Positions 28,809-39,185 are shown, numbered from the stretch's first letter. The stretch is DNA of 64,000 bases from Maniola hyperantus (GCF_902806685.2 NC_048557.2:10611554-10675553), one strand, 5' to 3'. Notes: a model not told the origin generated them from the sequence alone. A program made the numbers and translations.

Positions 28809-28895
28809 ACGAAAAGCAGCCTCTTATTCTAGACTTCAGATCTATAAGAGATGATATGACTTGCTTTGTTTTTAATCGATGTATTTTTGTTACAG
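28809..28895 (+). CDS. Candidate coding exon 2 of the unidentified host gene
   Basis: Pyrimidine-rich acceptor (TTCTGCTTGCCTTCAG) at 28808 and donor GTTACAG|GTAATG at 28895/28896. Starting in the phase left by exon 1 it reads DEKQPLILDFRSIRDDMTCF then VFNRCIFVT and ends again in phase 1. An acceptor at 28772 (AAACAG) would add 12 in-frame codons. The next exon was not found. The 66 residues of the two exons together show no motif I can name. Confidence 0.4.
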
Positions 28896-28984
28896 GTAAT
28901 GAACACTCGATTATATTATTAAGTGTCGTTGAAGAAAGTTTTATTTACAAGGTAAGGTACTAAAATCGTCCAAATTCCTTTGCC

Positions 28985-29200
28985 TCATAACCTTCCCCGG
29001 TGGTTTGAGGAAGATCACTTACATACCTCGCACCGGAAAGCGCGGCGTTAGAGACCCGCCCCTAGGTGGTGGTGGACATCAAATGAGTCTAGGGAGCCGC
29101 TAGATTCAGGCGGCTCAAGACGGTGTGGAAGTCCTTACAAGAGACCTATGTCCAGCTGTGGACGTCTATAGCTTGATAATAATGATGACGATGATATTTT
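28985..29200 (+). pseudogene. RTE-type LINE 3' end
   Basis: Degenerate frames with GGCTCAAGACGGTGTGGAAG, CAAGAGACCTATGTCCAGC, GTGGACGTCTATAG and an ATGATGACGATGAT tail. It matches the 3' end that encodes ...VQQWTS in the copy at 37672, but no frame stays open. Confidence 0.6.
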
Positions 29201-29399
29201 ATTTATCCTCAATTTGATGTGTTTATTTATTTATTTTTACCTTTTATTCCACTTATCTGTCGTCTATTCCTCTCTTATTTACTGTTGTATTTTTATTTTA
29301 ATTAGTAACCGCTTTCCGCTTTCTTCAATTTTTATTATATATTCTACCTTAAGGTTGGCTGGAAGAGATCGCTATTTTAGCGATAAGGCCGTTATGGTT

Positions 29400-29658
29400 T
29401 ACTTTTACTTCTGAATAAGATCATTAAGTATACATTATGTCACTGGTTGTACTCGACCGTGACGGAGGCGCTCCTGTGTACACCTAACCCGGTCACTTAG
29501 AATACAATGCCATTGTCTGACTTAGCTCTTACGAAACACGCTTCCTTTATCACTCCAATGCGTCTATTCAGTCCGCGTCAAAGGATCAGATTTCATAATA
29601 CCCTATTAGCTCGTTCATCAAATATTGGATATTTGGTCTAACATTGCGTCTTCCAGTT
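29400..29658. other. No gene; one short LINE-like scrap just before
   Basis: 29345-29400 (AAGGTTGGCTGGAAGAGATC, GCGATAAGGCCG) resembles LINE 3' UTR text. The rest is unassigned. Confidence 0.4.
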
Positions 29659-29757
29659 GTGCTAGGAGTAGGTACGACAATAGTGCAACGAGCGGGGTTT
29701 GAACCGTCGCGGTTTTCAGTCCACTCCTTTACCAGTTGAGCTGATTGAGGCTCTAAA
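29659..29757 (-). mobile_element. SINE S3 with tRNA-Phe-like head
   Basis: The minus strand reads CTCAATCAGCTCAACTGGTA (A box), an ACTGAAAACC anticodon-loop-like GAA, and CGGTTCAAACCCCGC (B box). A few bases are deleted relative to the copy at 55781-55960. It is a SINE head, not a working tRNA. Confidence 0.65.
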
Positions 29758-29765
29758 CATGAGCC

Positions 29766-29920
29766 TATAGTACGCAGGTCGAGATGGCAATCGGGGTAAG
29801 AGGCGGGGGGGACGCTCCGCACGGCTATCCAACTTATCCCGCACCGGGTTAGCGCGGTGTCTGTGCGGGTGTGCAGGGTGTCTACACCCCGATTGTCATC
29901 TCGACCTGTCGCGTACTATG
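29766..29920. mobile_element. GC-rich TIR MITE, family G
   Basis: The left end TATAGTACGC.AGGTCGAGATGGCAAT pairs with the right end ATTGTCATCTCGACCTGTCGCGTACTAT. The interior is GC-rich (GGGGGGGACGCTCCGC, GCACCGGGTTAGCGCGG). Confidence 0.7.
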
Positions 29921-29923
29921 CAG

Positions 29924-30115
29924 TCAAAAGTCAAAAGTCAAAACGTTTATTCAAAGTAGGTAAAAAAATTACGCTTTTTGAAAGTCGGTTTGCATTTGTA
30001 AGATGATTATATAGTATTGATAATTTTTACGCGAACTTAAAACTAAAGCTACGAGGGTTCCAAACGCGCCCAGGTCTGAGACGAGCCCACAACAAACTCA
30101 GTTTTAGGTGTGTTT
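29924..30115 (-). mobile_element. LINE 3' tail fragment
   Basis: AGTCAAA repeats then ACGTTTATTCAAAGTAGGTA, GAGGGTTCCAAACGCGCCC, GACGAGCCCACAACAAACTC. Typical of a minus-strand retroelement 3' end; no coding part kept. 30116-30445 holds no gene. Confidence 0.5.
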
Positions 30116-30449
30116 GTACCTGATGGTGTTTCTGGCCGCCATTTAATTCCAATTAGCCAAAAAACAAGTATTTTGGAAGCCGGGCGGGAATTAATAGGTA
30201 TTTGATACGCTCCCGAATGTCCAAACCTGCATGACAATCAACTAACCCTTGTACAAGCAGCTGCGAGAGACAAATGGACACACGATCTCTTGGGGTGCCT
30301 CCCGCCCCCCGCCCCAGACGGCCACATGTCGAACTCAACCCTTATTAGCTGACCGACGTTACAATATTCGGGAATTAGGTGACTTGGACCCCTTGTTCGA
30401 AATGTCGTAGGTCTTCTCGATGGCATACAAAACGTTTTTTAAATGGTAA

Positions 30450-30685
30450 AAACCCGTCAAGTGCGAGTCGGACTCGCGTAGAAGGGTTCCGTACCATCAC
30501 ACAAAAATAACAATTTTTAATTTTTTTTCCCGTTTACTTGTGCTATAAAACATAGCTACCTACCAAATTTCGTGATGCTAGGTCAACGGGAAGTACCCTA
30601 TAGGTTTTGATTCCCTCGTTAGATGGACAGACAGACAACGAAGGGTTCCTTTTTTTCTCTCGATATACGGAACCCTAAAAAAGTT
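30450..30685 (-). mobile_element. Repeat family C, internally deleted
   Basis: Starts GTGCGAGTCGGACTCGCG, AGGGTTCCGTACCATCACAC, then jumps to CATAGCTACCTACCAAATTT and ends ATATACGGAACCCTAAAAAA. About 200 central bases are missing. Confidence 0.65.
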
Positions 30686-31239
30686 AGACAGGGTCGATTC
30701 CTGAACACTTACATTGGTATAAAACTCTCTGTAACAGTGTGCTAGGGAAATGTCGTTACCCGTTGAACTATTGTAATTCCTAACTACTCCTAGCATTGAA
30801 TAGAAGGGGGTGTGAATCTCCAACTCCTTACTTATGTAATAGTTAAGTTTCGTTTCTCATTTTGTTTAAAATTTAAAACAAGAGTGAATAACACAAAATA
30901 AACAAGAGTGAGTGAAAACATCTTAGGCCACATCATCACTTCCCATCAGGTGTGATCGTGGTCAAGCGTGCGCCTATAATGAATAAAAAAAATGTCTCAA
31001 AACTTTAAGTTTCTCTCAGTGGTGGCAAATCATTCGGACACTTGCTTTAAAACTTCCTCTAAAAGCCGGTATTTTATGTTCTGGATATAAACAAACAAAT
31101 TAACTTAGCGCTTTTTAACGTTGGAATTAGGTAGATAAGCGTCCAAACAGAAATAACGATGTCTCCGAATTCTTCAGACCACAGATATTACTTAAAACGT
31201 AGAGTGGCTATTGAGAGAGCATAATCTTCAGTTTTTAAT
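30686..31239. other. No gene; short LINE tail inside
   Basis: 30919-30990 (CATCTTAGGCCACATCATCA, CAGGTGTGATCGTGGTCAAG) is LINE 3' UTR-like. The rest is unassigned. Confidence 0.4.
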
Positions 31240-31241
31240 TA

Positions 31242-31400
31242 GATGATGCTCGTGACTTCGCGAGGATCTCCTTAGGTTTTTAAAAATCGTGGAACTATTT
31301 GATTTTCCGAAATAAAAAGTAAGTATGCTATATCCGTCTCGCAGAGCTATCTCTGAATCAAAATTCGTTAAAATCGGTTAAACGGATGGGCTGTGACAAG
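31242..31400 (-). mobile_element. Helitron-like element, family B (partial)
   Basis: AGATGATGCTCGTGACTTCG, TAGGTTTTTAAAAATCGTGG, GATTTTCCGAAATAAAAAGT, TTAAAATCGGTTAAACGG: reverse B without its microsatellite end. Confidence 0.6.
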
Positions 31401-31611
31401 ATTACTGGCGAACTGAAATTGAAACAAACGGGAACGAATTCGGTGCGTTATCTACCACTAAATATTTAATAGTTCTTTGCCGTTACCGTTCAAATAAATA
31501 TGGAGCCTTGTTATGAAATAAAATGCAATTCCGCACACACAGCACTGCCGTCTAAAATTTAATAAACACCTCTCTTTCTATGGCGTAAACTGTCTTATCT
31601 TTATCTCTCAT

Positions 31612-31922
31612 AAAGGCGCGCCACCATAAGTATATTTCTCGTTATTAAGTGAGCCCGGCCTTACAGTAGCCAAATGGCCACTTTTTCTTGTTTTTCGAAC
31701 TTTGTCGTTTCTTCCTGTCTGTGGCAGAAGTGAAGCATTTGAAGCAGATAAGGGCCCAGACAGAAATAAGCATGTCGCGGAGTCCGAAACGTCCGCAACT
31801 GGCGGAACTGGCATTCCGCAGACGAGCTGGAAACGACACGACGACGGGAGGGGTGTCGCTGCGATACATTACTCGCGGCTCGCTGACGGGGGTCCGATGC
31901 AAATTGTACATTGTTAATGACT
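31612..31922. repeat. GC-rich direct duplication, copy 1
   Basis: About 310 bases (GGCGCGCCACCATAAG to TGTACATTGTTAATGACTTC) repeated at 32071-32394. Frames are open on both strands because of composition, with no domain I can name. Confidence 0.7.
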
Positions 31923-31989
31923 TCCACTTTTCACAACCTTGAACGGCAAGCTGGAAAAAATCTCTGTTTAGAGATAAGCATTTCCAATG

Positions 31990-32070
31990 TAACTTAATTT
32001 AGTACTACTATGTAACTACAATTTCGGTACATGAAAAATAAAAATAAAATAAACAAAAATAAGTGTAGGG
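31990..32070 (+). mobile_element. LINE 3' tail between the two duplication copies
   Basis: TACAATTTCGGTACATGAAA then AAATAAAAATAAAATAAAC; inverse of the tail at 20430-20515. Confidence 0.5.
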
Positions 32071-32394
32071 GCGCGCCATCGTAGGTGTATTTCTCGTTAT
32101 CAAGTGAGCCCGGCCCGATTACAGTAGCCAAATGGCCACTTTTTCTTGTTTTTCGAACTTTATCGTTTCGTCCTATCTGTGGCAGAAGTGAAGCATTTGA
32201 ATATCTTAAAGCAGATAAGGGCCCAGACAGAAATAAGCATGTCTCGGAGTCCGGAACGTCCGGAACTGGCGGAACTGGCATTCCGCAGACGAGCCGGAAA
32301 CGACACGACGACGGGAGGGGTGTCGCTGCGATACATTACTCGCGGCTCGCTGACGGAGGTCCGATGCAAATTGTACATTGTTAATGACTTCTAA
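32071..32394. repeat. GC-rich direct duplication, copy 2
   Basis: Same order as copy 1 with small indels (a GATTACAG and a GAATATCTTAAA addition) and a few substitutions. Confidence 0.7.
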
Positions 32395-32552
32395 GCATGG
32401 TTTGTTTTTTAAATAGTTGGACGTTCATTTAATGGTACATCTACGGTTATCGTCGTGATATCTTTGCTCAAAGTTCTATTTTTAATTAAATGGAATAAAC
32501 TGACACGAACTAATAAAACGAATTTATAAAATGATTATTATGCAACTTGTAA

Positions 32553-32810
32553 TAAAACGAAAGTTATGAAACTTGTTACAAAACCACAGTTCACGACAGT
32601 TATGAAACTTGTAATAAAACCACAGTTCACAAAAGTTATAAAACTTGTAACAAAACCACAGTTCACAACAGTTATAAAACTTGTAACAAAACCACAGTTC
32701 ACAACAGTTATAAAACTTGTAACAAAACCACAGTTCACGACAGTTATGAAACTTGTAACACAACGACAGACATGAAACTTGGAACAAAACCACAGTTTAG
32801 ATCCCATCAG
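32553..32810. repeat. 36-bp minisatellite, about 6.5 units
   Basis: Unit AAACTTGTAACAAAACCACA plus GTTCACGACAGTTATG. Starts of AAACTT at 32569, 32605, 32641, 32677, 32713 and 32749 are exactly 36 apart; the last step is shorter. The unit is a multiple of three, so frames stay open on both strands without being genes. Confidence 0.9.
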
Positions 32811-32839
32811 TTTAACTGATTTTGACTAAAAGGCACACA

Positions 32840-32960
32840 GATACAGGAACCAGGTGGTTCCACAGCATCGTCAACAAACACCTGATGCGGGATGTTCTTC
32901 CTCTTGAGAAGAACCAGCAAGAAACTCGGCGGTTGCTCTTTTAAAAATTCAAATTACAAA
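32840..32960 (-). mobile_element. LINE 3' tail fragment
   Basis: ACCAGGTGGTTCCACAGCAT, TCTTGAGAAGAACCAGCAAG, AAACTCGGCGGTTGCTCTTT, related to 28305 and 40598. Confidence 0.5.
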
Positions 32961-33027
32961 TAATATTCACAGTCAGAAAATCATTGTCCAAATTATTATT
33001 TCTTTACACTACAAAATAATAATCTAT

Positions 33028-33250
33028 CTTCTAAATATATAAAAGGAAAAGGTGACTGACTGACTGACTGACTGATCTATCAACGCACAGCTGCTGGACG
33101 GATTGGGCCGGGACGGATTGGCATGCAGATAGCTATTATCACGTAGGCATCCGCTAAGAAAGGATTTTTTAAAATTTTACCTTTAAGGGGATGAAATAGG
33201 GGTTTAAAATTTGTGTAGTCCACGCAGACGAAGTCGCGAGCATAAGCAAG
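33028..33250 (+). mobile_element. Helitron-like element, family A
   Basis: TCTAAATATATAAAAGG to GAGCATAAGCAAG; the CTAG end has become CAAG. Confidence 0.7.
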
Positions 33251-33254
33251 TATT

Positions 33255-33443
33255 CTATATATTTTAAAGTAAAAGCTGACTAACTGACTGATCTATCAAC
33301 CTACAGAAATGTGGCCTGCAGATATCTATTAACACGTAGACGTCCGCTAAGAAAGGATTTTTGCAAATTCAACTCCTAAAGCAGTAAAATAGGGGTTTGA
33401 AATGTGTGTAGTCCGAGCGGACGAAGGCGCGGGAATAAGCTAG
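33255..33443 (+). mobile_element. Helitron-like element, family A, in tandem
   Basis: Begins TCTATATATTTTAAAGT a few bases after the previous copy and ends GGAATAAGCTAG. Head-to-tail with it. Confidence 0.7.
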
Positions 33444-33519
33444 TTTGAAACTATGGGAGGCAGTTAAGTAATCATTTAAATCTACATTTACATAATTACA
33501 TATTATAAAAATCTATTCT

Positions 33520-33905
33520 ATGTACATAAATAATAATATGTATAATGTATATCTGGCCGAACAGGCCAAGAGGCGCAAATATGAAAACCTCGATGGGAGC
33601 TTCGTATTCGTGCCTTTTGGTGTGGAGACCTTGGGGCCGTGGGGCCCGGGGGCTCGAGCTCTTTTTGAAGAAATTGCGAAAAGAGTTATCGAGTCAACCG
33701 GGGACCCGAGAGCTGGCAGCTACCTTGGTCAAAGAATTAGTTTGGCCATCCAAAGGGGTAATGCTGCCAGCATCTTGGGTACAATGCCTCGCTGCGGTGG
33801 TCTCGATGAGGTTTTAGATTTAATTTAATTTATTTTAGTTTTAATTTAATGTTGTTTTTTTTAGATTTAAGTTTATTAATAGTTTATTTAATAAATTTTA
33901 TGTGA
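33520..33905 (+). pseudogene. Non-LTR retrotransposon, C-terminal fragment of reverse transcriptase ORF
   Basis: The frame (33520-33828) contains AEQAKRRKYENLDGSFVFVP, GVETLGPWGPGARALFEEIA, GDPRAGSYLGQRISLAIQRG and NAASILGTMP. This VPFxVETxGPWGPxA...QRISLAIQRGNAAS block is a familiar C-terminal tail of LINE ORF2-type proteins. The first ~11 codons are AT-rich flank. A short 3' UTR and ATTTAATAAATTT follow. The same protein tail occurs on the minus strand at 58125-58410. Confidence 0.75.
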
Positions 33906-34073
33906 AATGTATATCTGTTGAATAGTCTCGCCTCTCGCAATCACATCCTTGTTGTTCAAATATTAGCATTTAAATGTCTTTCGTCATGTGAGTTCGTGAG
34001 AAGTCGGAAACGTCCAAAAGACCATTTCCTTCGAATAACTGCATTCAGCGATTCGACTATGATAGTGGACTAA

Positions 34074-34693
34074 GAGCCCGCGAGTGCCAGATCTTCGTTA
34101 TTTTATAAAAACTGAAAGTTTCTCTGTGTATTGTCCCCAACATAGGGAAGAACGATCAGCGACTATGAAGTTTAAATCATGGTGGCTTTGGGAGATAACA
34201 GGTAATAATGGTGTAAAAAATCTTGTATGTCAAAGTAATTAAGTCTAATTTTTTTATAATTTCTTCGGAACAGTATTAGTCATGCATTGCCAGCCACTTA
34301 GTGTCGTGGCAACCCCCTGCCAGACGCCCTTCGATAATAACACTAGAATTCATAGTCAAGATAGCCCTTCTTTAGAGAACTAATCAAAAGTCATGCGTCA
34401 TATTCTACATTAAGTCATTGCGTAAAGGTTGAATAGTACCCTAAAGAAGCCCCTGTCTTGACTATGAATTCCACGACAATAGCACGACACTTTAGTGACA
34501 CGAGGTCCGACTTCATACTTTACCGTATGACTTTTTACACCTTTGTTACCTATTATCTCCCAAAGCCACCGTGATCCAAACTTCACAGTCGCGGAGCGTT
34601 CCTCCCTGTGTCGGGGACATTATACAGAGATACTGAAGATACATTATAGTATTCAGCTTTTCTAAAATAACGAAGGTTCGGCCCTCGCGGGCT
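34074..34693. mobile_element. Long-TIR MITE, family L
   Basis: The left arm GAGCCCGCGAGTGCCAGATC ... GGTGGCTTTGGGAGATAACA (about 190 bases) is complemented by the right arm TTATCTCCCAAAGCCACC ... CCTCGCGGGCTC. The middle is interrupted by a smaller palindrome. Confidence 0.75.
34345..34473. mobile_element. Palindromic MITE nested in family L
   Basis: AGAATTCATAGTCAAGATAG, CCTTCTTTAG and the complement CTAAAGAAGCCCCTGTCTTG, ACTATGAATTC close a ~130-bp foldback between the two arms of the L element. Confidence 0.6.
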
Positions 34694-34799
34694 CTCTCTT
34701 TATAGCGCATGTGTTACCAGTATAATATGAGCAACAGATGTTAGAGTTGGTTTTGAAATTGTGTTACGAAATACGGGATTGTTTCCTAGTTTTTTTGGA

Positions 34800-34922
34800 C
34801 GGAATAATGCTATCCTAAAATGTAAGTCGTTTATTCCAACAAAAGACATTCCGAACCAGTGGTAGATGCATTTGACAATTCAAAAGTACTTGTAAAAGTT
34901 TAATCTAATCTAATCTTCTTTT
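34800..34922 (+). mobile_element. LINE 3' tail with TAATC repeat
   Basis: CATTCCGAACCAGTGGTAGA, AGTACTTGTAAAAGTTTAAT and a (CTAAT)n end. Confidence 0.55.
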
Positions 34923-34923
34923 T

Positions 34924-35276
34924 TCTATATATAAAAATGCATCACTGAATGTGTTGCTGATCGCAAATCTCGAGAACAGCTGAACCGATTTCGCCAATTC
35001 TTTTTTTATAATATTCCTTGACGTACGAGGATGGTTCTTACGGAGAAAAAAAATTTAAAAATTGCCTGAAAAAGAATCGAGTAGGCATCTGTTAGCAGTG
35101 GCGTGCACAGGGTTTCAACCTACGGTAAGCATTAGTTAGCTAACTACCTATTTAATGACAGGTCATCATGAAAAATGAGCAAATAGCCATTTCTACTAGG
35201 TAAGCAGTGCTTTTATGCCTCTATGACCTGCACACCACTGTCTGTTAGGCAGTACGAAGTTCGCCGGGTCAGCTAG
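34924..35276 (+). mobile_element. Helitron-like element, family E
   Basis: Starts TCTATATATAAAAATGCATC and ends GAAGTTCGCCGGGTCAGCTAG followed by T. The interior GAACAGCTGAACCGATTTCG differs from families A and B. Interrupted by the hAT MITE at 35096-35240. Confidence 0.65.
35096..35240 (+). mobile_element. hAT-type MITE with 8-bp duplication TCTGTTAG
   Basis: CAGTGGCGTGCACAGG to CCTGCACACCACTG. TCTGTTAG at 35088-35095 and 35241-35248. Nested in Helitron E. Confidence 0.88.
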
Positions 35277-36960
35277 TTGAATATAAAAAAGGCTCTTACG
35301 ACATTTCGTCTACAATAAAATAAAAACAAAAAGAACTTTATACTTACGCTCGAGCGAAGTGAGCCTGTAAATCAGTGGGTGATAATCTGTGAAAATCGAT
35401 TATTTGGTAGGTAAGGCTAAAAAATACGTCACGCGAAATATACAATTAATGCAGTTATTTGGACAGCCCTGGTTTGAATTATTTGATCCGAAATGGATAG
35501 GAATATACACGGAATGCCGGATTGATTTTTTAATGTTAGAGCACTAAAAGCTTCCAAAGAGTTCGCCTGAAAGCAGAGTAATTTATCGCTCTTATTGAAA
35601 TAGGTTCAAAGGCTATAATTCTTTGAAGACTGGACATTTCGAAGTACATGGGTTTTGATTGCACGACAGTGGCAAATGGAATTTTAACAGGCAATCAAAA
35701 GCAAGGACACGTGTAGGGCTAGTAAGAGTTTTGACAGCTCGACATCGTTGATTCTTTTCGATTATCGAAACAATATGGCGTCAGAGTAAAATGAAACGAA
35801 ATCCCATTGTTTTAAATTCATACACATTTTTATTGGGTCTGGCCCGTCTGGGGCTTTTTTTGTGTGATATTGGCCAAGCCGGAGTATGGGCTTCGAAACT
35901 GTACTTTTTGCCTTGATGTGGCGCGAGAAAGAGCGTATTTTAAGCCTTGTCAGCTATGGCCTCCCATCTTGACATAAGACTTCCAATTCTTGGACTGGTG
36001 TCGGGTCCAGAGGTGCTATCAATTTATAATTCACATATTTTCCACTTGGAGCGCTAAGTACTATAGATGTAAAGTGCGAACTCGAGCCCTAAAACCTACT
36101 CCTAATCACGAAAGCTGTTATAACTGATTACCAAATTGCTCAATCTCGATTGCAACTAGCTGGTTTTATAGTATTCTTGCTGAAACTGTATGTTTTAATC
36201 AATAATGAGAAAACGTCAGCAAATCACAGTTTATTATAATATGATCGTTATGCTGTAACCGTCAAACTTGCTCACATTTGCTCTTTACAAATATGAAAAT
36301 GTTAATTAACGAAAACAAAATTCCGTTTGTAGGTAGTTACCCGTATGTACTAGGTAACTGTCATTTAAGAATTTATATTTATAAAGGCTAATCTGAGGTA
36401 TACAGGTGTGGCTCGGTTAAGACGTTTCAATTGCTTAACTGAAAATACATTTTGGATAGTATTTGTATTAAAAATCTACCAAAATGTCAAAAATTCGACA
36501 GTTAAATACTATTTGACGATTGGAAAATCAGCCATTAGCGTAGTGTGTAGTGTAGTGTAGTGGACACTCGAAATCTATCAACGTTGTCGATGCGTCAAAA
36601 GTCATACTAAAGTCACCGTTATTATCGGATCGCGTCAAGCGTCGATCGCGTGACAATGTAATCCACAACAAAATAATTATACAGCAAAGGTACCACGCCG
36701 CTGGTCGCCGGACTACGAAGGTCGCGGGTTTAAATTAATCTACAACACCTCAAATGCGCATCTAACTTCTTGTGTAGGTGTGACAAAAAGTGTGTTATCA
36801 AATTAAATAAAAGTCTTGTATGCAACTGTTGATACTATACTTCTATTATACTAATCTAATCTAATCTAAATCAGCCTGTGCTGTCCCACGTCTGGGCAAA
36901 GGCCTCCCTCTATTATACTAATAAATAAAATTGAAGTGTCTCTCTACAGACATCCATACG
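35277..36960. other. No gene seen
   Basis: About 1.7 kb of mostly unique AT-rich sequence with short frames only. 36850-36910 contains TAATC repeats and CAGCCTGTGCTGTCCCACG, a LINE-tail scrap. Confidence 0.45.
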
Positions 36961-37176
36961 TCTTAATAATATAAATGCGAAAGTGTGTCTGTCTGTCTGT
37001 CTGTCTGCTAGCCTTTCACGGCCCAACCGTTTAACGGATTTTGACGAAATTTGGTACAGCGATAGCTTACATCCCGGGGAAGGACATAGGCTACTTTTCA
37101 TCCCGGAAAATCAAAGAGTTCCCACGGGATTTTCAAAAACCTAAATCCACGCAGACGAAGTCGCGGGCATCAGCTA
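36961..37176 (+). mobile_element. Helitron-like element, family B
   Basis: TCTTAATAATATAAATGCG, GTCT microsatellite, TCCCGGGGAAGGACATAGG, hairpin CGCAGACGAAGTCGCGGG and CATCAGCTAG before T. Confidence 0.75.
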
Positions 37177-37480
37177 GTTTCGAAACAACTATGTCAAATT
37201 AAGCTCATATATGGTTATTTGAACTGTAACATAACTGAATCACACGTTTTTAAAATTTTTATCTGTCTGTCTGTTTGAACGGGCTAATCTTCGGAACGGC
37301 TGAACCTATTTTGGCGGCACTTTCACAGACAAGTAGAGGATTAACCAGGGCTACTTTTTTAACCGACTTTAAAAAAAGGAGGAGTTGTGTTTTTCTACCT
37401 CAGTTTATACTTACACCGAAAAGATTTCAGAACCGATTTGAGTAAATTTTTTTTAATCGATAGAGAAACTTTGCGACATT
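37177..37480. other. Unassigned, with pieces of AACCGACTT repeat
   Basis: 37350-37390 reads TTTTAACCGACTTTAAAAAA and GGAGGAG, the same end as at 15460 and 62600. Otherwise nothing. Confidence 0.4.
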
Positions 37481-37489
37481 GGCTCATAA

Positions 37490-37615
37490 AAAAAAATTCG
37501 CAACGGCGCAGCGCGCAGTCTCAACCGCGACGCGTGCGCGAACTGACTCCCTTGAAAAAGGACCCCGGATGGGTTCGAAACTAGTCGGGCTAACTGCGAC
37601 TAAATACGTGAGTAC
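37490..37615. mobile_element. Half of palindromic MITE family F
   Basis: GACGCGTGCGCGAACTGACT, AAAAAGGACCCCGGATGGGT, TCGAAACTAGTCGGGCTAAC, TACGTGAGTACAGCCG. Matches one arm of 40287-40460 and, in the other orientation, 52235-52345. Confidence 0.6.
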
Positions 37616-37671
37616 AGCCGTTGACAGATTATTATATATATATAACTAACAATGTATATTTATAAATCCAT

Positions 37672-37865
37672 GCTTCATCATCATCATCATCATCATCATC
37701 AACCAATAGACGTCCACTGCTGGACGGTCTCTTGTAGGGACTTCCACACGCCACGGTCTTGCGCCGCCACCATCCAGCGGCTCCCTGCGACTCGTCTGAT
37801 GTCGTCCGTCCACCTAGTGGGGGGGTCTTCCAACGCCATTCCAGCACCTTGGGATCTTTGCTTAC
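37672..37865 (-). pseudogene. RTE-type LINE, C-terminal end with natural stop and (GAT)n tail
   Basis: The minus strand reads PKVLEWRWKTPP, then after a one-base slip in a C run TRWTDDIRRVAGSRWMVAAQ, DRGVWKSLQETVQQWTSIG and a stop. It ends in (GAT)n (plus strand CATCATCAT at 37677-37700). This is the typical end of RTE-type proteins. Only the slip breaks the frame in the part kept. Confidence 0.78.
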
Positions 37866-38340
37866 AATGTATTAATTTTGATCACCCACACGATGTTTCC
37901 GCCTGAAAATTCCGCCATTTTGAACTATTGTAGGCGAAATATGTATTCTTATTTCTTACAGATATATTATACTTCAGAATAAATTGGACTTGATATTTCA
38001 GAAGGCCAACGTGAAATAAACCAGATGTTAACTAGGTATTTTATTTATACACCCACATGCACACTTTGTTACGTAGAACTGTAGAACATAGCAATATGTT
38101 GTGGGTTGAATTGTGTATGTATGATACTCCGGCATCGCCTACAATGTACATAATTCATGTGGACCGTTTAGTGGGAGTCACATGACTTGATAAGGGTTCT
38201 TCCAATATTCTTTTTATAATTGCTTTCGGATTCTCCGAAAATATCTGAAAAAAAACCGGTCATTCGCACACGAAGCGTCCCGTACCGTCTGTACGATGGT
38301 ATTCTCCTATTCCTAGAGTGTTTTCCCTACAAGAGACCAC
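37866..38340. other. No gene seen
   Basis: AT-rich with no recognisable element. Confidence 0.45.
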
Positions 38341-38357
38341 CAGACCAGACCAGAGAT

Positions 38358-38706
38358 TTTTTTTTTTATTTTTTTTTATTCAGATACAAGTTAGCCCTTG
38401 ACTGCAATCTCACCTGGTGGTAAGTGATGATGCAGTCTAAGATGATAGCGGGCTAACCTGGAAGGGGTATGGCAGTTTTTATTAAACCCATACCCCTTTG
38501 GTTTCTACACAGCATCGTACCGGAACGCTAAATCGCTTGGCGGCACGGCTTTGCCGGTAGGGTGGTAACTAGCCACGGCCGAAGCCTCCCACCAGACCAG
38601 ACCAGAAATTTAGAAATTATAAAATTCCAAACCCCTGCCAGGAATCGAACCCGGGACCTCCCACTATTAAGACCACAGCGCTCACCACTGCGCCAGGGAG
38701 GTCGTC
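38358..38706 (-). mobile_element. tRNA-derived SINE, family S2, full length
   Basis: The minus strand starts at the head (GACGACCTCCCTGGCGCAGT, A box TGGCGCAGTGG) and continues to B box GGTTCGATTCC. Then GGTTTGGAATTTTATAATTT, GTTCCGGTACGATGCTGTGT, AACTGCCATACCCCTTCC, CTTAGACTGCATCATCACTT and a poly(A) tail. Confidence 0.85.
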
Positions 38707-38754
38707 AGATGGGTGTAACCAGAACGCAAGCAAAAACGAACACAGGTGATATTC

Positions 38755-38950
38755 AAATCAAATCAAATCAAATCAAATCAAATCATTTATTCATTTTATT
38801 ATTACAGATGATTACTGATATGATGCCACAAAAAAAACGCGAAAATAAAAATCCTTTGCGGCACACCCGCACGCACGCACGTCACCCGCACCGGGTTAGC
38901 GTTCCCTCCCCGATTGCCATCTCGACCTGTCGCGTCCTACTATACAACAA
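38755..38950. repeat. AAATC microsatellite and MITE G half
   Basis: (AAATC)n at 38755-38785. 38870-38945 carries CACCCGCACCGGGTTAGCGT and GATTGCCATCTCGACCTGTC, the right arm of family G. Confidence 0.6.
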
Positions 38951-39065
38951 TGTTACGAGTGCAGCTATAAGTTTTAATTACTCCTCTTCAATTAATTGCA
39001 ATTGCGTCGCGCTATAGGATCAACTTGTTGTGGGTACTCGAACAGGTCATGGCTGGGTTACGTAG

Positions 39066-39185
39066 TTATAGTACGCGACAGGTCGAGATGGCAATAGGAG
39101 TGGGGACGCCCCAGACAGCCCCTGCGCTAATACGGCGGCCCCCGCCTCATACCCCAATTGCCATCTCGACCTGTCGCGAACTATA
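39066..39185. mobile_element. GC-rich TIR MITE, family G, short form
   Basis: TATAGTACGCGACAGGTCGA and GATGGCAAT at the left face ATTGCCATC and TCGACCTGTCGCGAACTATA at the right; 28 of 29 bases pair. Interior GC-rich. Confidence 0.78.

Noticed and set aside
31608..32394. Multiple 70-99-residue frames in the duplicated GC-rich block
   Set aside because: Both strands and several frames are open together, as expected from composition; no domain or splice context.
32524..32807. 89-residue repeat proteins on the minus strand
   Set aside because: Direct products of the 36-bp minisatellite.
32553..32810. Regular 36-bp repeats as a CRISPR array
   Set aside because: Units are contiguous with no unique spacers, the host is a eukaryote and no cas-like gene is present.
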